Origin: Membranipora membranacea
Taxonomy: Eukaryota; Bryozoa; Gymnolaemata; Cheilostomatida; Membraniporidae
Direction: 5' to 3'
Length of the DNA: 64,000 nucleotides
NCBI GenBank assembly: GCA_914767715.1
Contig: OU612068.1
Coordinates: forward strand, 7,688,001-7,752,000
The notes beneath the pieces are model-generated. The model was not told where the DNA came from, ran no database searches, and saw nothing but the letters and a program-made list of their open reading frames with translations. Position numbers and translations under genes: made by a program. Shown one piece after another: positions 60,207 to 64,000 of this stretch; position 1 is the first letter of the stretch; every line of letters starts with the position of its first letter.

Positions 60207-60278
60207 GGCTTGGTGGTCTAGGGGTATGATTCGCGCTTTGGGTGCGCGAGGCCCCGGGTTCAAATCCCGGTCAAGCCC
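60207..60278 (+). tRNA. tRNA-Pro(UGG): tRNA-Pro (anticodon TGG)
   Basis: 72 nt. The acceptor stem GGCTTGG pairs with TCAAGCC. A box is TGGTCTAGGGGTATG. The anticodon stem CGCGC/GCGCG closes the loop TTTGGGT, giving anticodon TGG. B box is GGTTCAAATCC. A TTTT stop for RNA polymerase III follows at about 60282. The 3' CCA is not encoded, as usual in eukaryotes. Confidence 0.97.
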
Positions 60279-60921
60279 TATCTTTTAACCCTCAGGCTAA
60301 AATATGACCCTAAAGGGCAAAAAAATCGTATGTTTTGGGATTGTCTCCTATTGTCAATGTGAGTGGCTAACTCCCACAACTGATTGCTACTCAGATTTTT
60401 ATTGGCGGACTTGACGCTTATCAGGATGGTCTTTAAATGACATACATTTGTATGTGGTCAAACAATTTTAGCCCCCATTCTCTTGTCCTTTTTTATTACT
60501 GAGAAGTATGAAATAAGGACAACAGGTTTACCCTTATTTTGGCAGTTTAGATTAACCATACGACAAATGTATAACAAAATTTGATTGAATCTGGATTAAG
60601 ATTCCATGAGACTGGGGAGAGAGGGACTATGTCATAGAGAGACAAAACATGCTATATCAAAAATGACATTTTTTTCTGCATCCAAGTCTCCCCTCTCTGG
60701 CCGAAAGTCTGTATGACCTGAGCTTGAAGGACCTGAATTAGAAAGATTTGACCAACATAAATCGCGCAAACTCTGCTGGTGTAGCCGTGTGTGGCATTCC
60801 ATCCTCAATCACAGCTCACCCAGCTTGTGGTTGGGCTGTGACTGATAATGGAATGCAGCTACCAGCAACCTGGACAGAATTTTATCAGTTGTTTGAGAGT
60901 TGCCCTTGGCTAAGCTGATAT

Positions 60922-60969
60922 TAGCCTGTCTTAACAAGCTTTGTTCGGTGGGCTTAATAAGACAGGCTA
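60922..60969. mobile_element. 48-bp mini-element, TAGCCTGTC family, 9-bp target duplication
   Basis: Begins TAGCCTGTCTTAACAAGC and ends AAGACAGGCTA, perfect 11-bp terminal inverted repeats. Flanked by the exact direct repeat AGCTGATAT (60913-60921 and 60970-60978). Confidence 0.85.
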
Positions 60970-61393
60970 AGCTGATATATGCCATTTTTTGCAGCTGAAA
61001 CTGTAATTTCTACATCTTTATGTTTTTTTTTCAGTTTATTATAGTTTACAAACAAAAACAGAAACAAAATGCATGAGATCAATTGTTGAGTAAACAAAAA
61101 CTCTGATTCAAAATAACATAGAAATTGATGCGTTGATTGTTGTGTTCATGCAAGGAGTTAGTGACATGGAGATGCAACAAAAATAGCCTCAGTATCTTTC
61201 TGAAAGTATTGCAGTATCTCCCCATCATAATATTAAATGACTCTAACTCCTTGGTTCATGAGTCTAGAAAAGTTAACGACTCTGGCAGAGATTTTAAAAC
61301 TGTGAAAACCTTTCAAATTAAAAATTAATAATCACCTGTTGGTTTTGCCTCACCAGGTGATGTGTTGTTACGCCATTAATTCTGTCACCTTTT

Positions 61394-61849
61394 TCATTTG
61401 CCTATCCCATGATGGTAAACATTAAACTTCCGCCTGTTGAATGTTTTGCTGCTTTTGCTGCTTTTGTCTTTAGGATGTGATCCTTTACCTGTATGGCGTA
61501 TCTTATTCCCTTCTTCTTCTACAGTAATCACAGCAGTGGTAAACTTATCACTGATCGGTTTAGGAGCGACCCATGTTCTTACTGGTTTACCAACAAAGCC
61601 TCGTAACACGCTTTTTGGTTTTGACATTTCTTTAAATCTCTCGTTGACATTTTGTTGCTCTTTGCGACTCATTATTTTATTGATGTAGTATTCAATGTTA
61701 TCTCGAGCATGTTTCGCCACTAATTCGGACACATCTGGATGAGTTCTTGTACGATCAGCGATGCGGTTCGGTATGACGACGCTGAGGCTGACAGCTATTA
61801 GTGCGCTCAGCAGATAAAGAGTACGTGTAACTGCCATGTCTAGGAGCAT
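61394..61849 (-). CDS. Small secreted basic protein, candidate amidated-peptide precursor
   Basis: 151 codons from ATG 61849; the second ATG (61837, MAVTRTLYLLSALIAVSLS) gives a better signal peptide and is the likelier start. After the signal peptide the chain is basic and unrecognised, with IRHTGKGSHPKDK and a Ser/Lys-rich run. It ends TFNRRKFNVYHHGIGK then TGA. Cleavage after RRK plus GK at the very end would yield a C-terminally amidated peptide; this is inference. An acceptor (TTTTCAG) just upstream at about 61867 suggests a 5' untranslated exon. A disrupted copy exists at 34365-35440, and between the copies the signal peptide and C-terminal motif are both recognisable. Confidence 0.65.
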   Translation of the reverse strand: MLLDMAVTRTLYLLSALIAVSLSVVIPNRIADRTRTHPDVSELVAKHARDNIEYYINKIMSRKEQQNVNERFKEMSKPKSVLRGFVGKPVRTWVAPKPISDKFTTAVITVEEEGNKIRHTGKGSHPKDKSSKSSKTFNRRKFNVYHHGIGK

Positions 61850-62779
61850 TCATATCTGTGTGACTGAAAATAAATAAAAACAAAATTATTTATAATATTT
61901 CGGATAATAAGAAATATATTCAAGTAGAAGTTTGATCCTGTTGCCATGGGCACAAAGTTATTTAAATAACTTTAATTATACTGGTACGGATTTTGTTGCC
62001 AACAAAATCTATGCCAAGTTTTTAGCATATGCCCATATTCTCGCACATTTTTGAAATAGCTAACATTAAGGCTAGCCAACATTTTGTCACCCCCAGACAT
62101 GTTGAGCTAAACTCAAGCTATCATTTACTCCTCCGTGGTCTGTTGTAATGAAAACCTTTCAGTCCAATGATTTTGAAGTTGTCGGTAAAATAACCTGTCA
62201 TTAAACAAACTGAACCTGATAGACAGAAATTAAAAACAAATGCATGGTATAAGAAAAGGTTAAAACTATAATGCATTACAACTGTGAGCATTTCGATTTA
62301 AACATCAAGCTTTGGTTGAAATATTTTGTTACCTTTTCTGTTGGCGATGTTTTCTTGCCTTGATAAAACTTTGGAGAATATTACTGTTATTTTATTTCTC
62401 ATTGTATTTATAGGATTGAAAGCATTAAAAAATCAATGTATTAATTTCTATATCTGCGGATAAGGGAGAGTTTACATTTTATACTGACTCATAATTACCA
62501 TGATTTAGTGTAATTTAATGAGACCTCTTGTGAAGTATACTCCGCTAGGACAGGAAGTCATCATCATAAGTAAGCAAAACAAGAGCTCAAACTCGGCATA
62601 TAAATTGACATCTGGAGCGAGAAGATATAATATTGTATCATTAACCCTTAATTAAGTCATTCACTGAAAAAAATTGCTGCCAAAAATTAAGATACAGAAA
62701 ACATCCCCTGTGGTGCGCTGATTAAAGTACCAAACAAATTTCAATGCAAAGCCTGGCATTGACCTATAAGTAGTGGAAG

Positions 62780-63190
62780 ACTTTCTAGCACAAGGAGTTA
62801 TATTGAGAAAAGAGGAGACAACTAACAAATGATTCCTTTCACACTGTCAAGGGATGCAGTAAGAAAGAAATAAAATTTTCTCTTTCATAATACCATCATA
62901 AGATAATAATTTTTGCTGTATGAGTAACTTGATAGTTTCAGTGACATTATCACCTTACAGCTTCATACAAAGTCACAAGATTTGAACAATCAATAAGATC
63001 ACACAATATATTCCAGAAGAATGCTTTTCCTACACTTTTTGTCAACGCGCTGCCAGATACAATACCATATACGGTATATGCTTTTTTCTATTGGCAACCA
63101 AAGTCATCTCATTCGAAATAAGCCACAATCAAAGTTATAATACAATTTGTGTAGCAACTAGCAACCGTCATCAATATGTTCTGCTGGCTT
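62780..63190. repeat. Downstream arm of the segmental duplication (matches 35460-35880)
   Basis: Shares long stretches with 35460-35880, including the reading ACAAAGTCACAAGATTTGAA and the following 60 bases. The small frame intact at 35685-35936 is interrupted by a stop and indels here. Confidence 0.8.
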
Positions 63191-63791
63191 CACTCGGAGG
63201 TTATACACCTTCTTTGTATACCATGAAAAGAGCCCATAACCCACATGATAGTTGCTGGGAGACTTAAAACAATGTATTTGGTTAAGCTTAGTAGTTAGTA
63301 AGTAACACAATTGGATACATAGGAAGGAAGCATACACTGGTACTGCTTGAGCATATACTGGTTCCACTACGAATGCCATAACTGCCATCATATAGAGGAA
63401 TGGTTGTCAGTATTTCTCTCCGTTTGAATTGAACAATGAATATCATCCAATAGAACAAATAAGCCAAAATAAACTACTGTAAATACTGATGATTTTTTAT
63501 TTGCTAGTCTAGACAACAGAAATAAACACAACATAAATATGAAAATATCACACACAAAATATTTTGATTTGGTTCATAATCAACGTTAACAAAATTAGAG
63601 ATTTTATATTAGATGAAAAAAAAGGAATTGTCATCCTGTGAATCTAGGTTTTTAAGTGTTTTTAATTTAGGCTTCTACAACATGCTCATCAAATTCACAC
63701 AAAACTCCTCATGATCTATGCATTATAATGAGATTCATCACCTATATCTATACGTAAATATCACATTTTATATTTAAACTGTACTGGCAAT

Positions 63792-64000
63792 CTATTTGCC
63801 CATGCCATTATGCCGCTTTTCATAGTTTTGCCAGTTACGTAATATTGTTGACATATCTTGAACTCTCGATGCAACATCCGCAAACTGTAGATTGTCTCCT
63901 CCGTATATATTACGCTGTTGGTAGCCGGAGAGTGGGACTAACGTTGCCTGCTCGTTCATCATTTTACCCATTCCATTGTGACGTTTGGATTGTGAGTATA
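63792..64000 (-). CDS. C-terminal part of a putative peptide precursor with repeated KRHNGMGK (cut by window end)
   Basis: 68 codons plus TAG, open to the window edge, so the gene continues to the right. It reads YSQSKRHNGMGK, then a 48-residue spacer (MMNEQATLVPLSGYQQ, RNIYGGDNLQFADV and so on), then KRHNGMGK and stop. Lys-Arg before and Gly-Lys after are the classical prohormone cleavage and amidation signals. The two octapeptide repeats are identical in protein but differ at five third-codon positions in DNA, which implies selection on the peptide. No signal peptide can be seen because the start lies outside. I recognise no family. Confidence 0.6.
   Translation of the reverse strand, partial: YSQSKRHNGMGKMMNEQATLVPLSGYQQRNIYGGDNLQFADVASRVQDMSTILRNWQNYEKRHNGMGK

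Noticed and set aside
63158-63391. 77-codon minus-strand frame with a hydrophobic start
   Set aside because: Falls in the decayed arm of the segmental duplication and its end (AEHIDDGC) is a truncated remnant of the frame at 35685.

Overview
This window looks like a compact, AT-rich genome of an invertebrate animal. The genes are split by many short GT-AG introns, genes and introns hold dispersed short transposable elements, and two genes are animal or eukaryotic signalling genes that can be followed exon by exon: a ribosomal protein S6 kinase and a WSB-type WD40/SOCS-box protein. A sponge or similar early-branching animal is my guess. Nothing in the sequence proves the taxon.

Layout. 0.5-7.6 kb (+): the 3' part of a gene joining a TIR domain to HEAT-like repeats; its 5' end lies before the window. 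10.0-19.9 kb (-): a complete S6 kinase gene, 14 exons, 511 residues, with TOS motif, activation loop, turn motif and hydrophobic motif. 21.7-29.1 kb (+): a complete WSB1/2-like gene, 9 exons, 418 residues, head-to-head with S6K. 29-36 kb: repeats, a tandem duplication and a broken copy of the locus at 60.5-63.2 kb. 39.1-45.0 kb (+): a 12-exon, 284-residue single-pass membrane protein I do not recognise. Its small exons sit in a tandem duplication in which introns are better conserved than exons. 46.0-55.9 kb: decayed Ty3/gypsy-type LTR elements on the minus strand, sharing and recombining LTRs. 58-64 kb: a tRNA-Pro gene, a truncated tRNA-Ser, and three small minus-strand open frames. Two begin with a signal peptide, and all three carry a C-terminal Gly-X-Gly-Lys/Arg motif like an amidated peptide precursor. 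The one cut by the window end holds an exact repeat KRHNGMGK whose two copies differ only at synonymous positions.

Other notable structure: two families of very small terminal-inverted-repeat insertions with clear target-site duplications (32-41 bp with 7-bp duplications; 47-83 bp with 9-bp duplications), several larger foldback elements, and a tRNA-derived SINE family.

Working relations: S6K is a TOR effector and WSB is a cullin-5 substrate receptor. They share an upstream region of about 1.8 kb that carries a 530-bp foldback element. The peptide-like frames at 59-64 kb may form a local cluster. Exon structures were built by hand from splice consensus, reading-frame continuity and family similarity; none is confirmed by transcripts.
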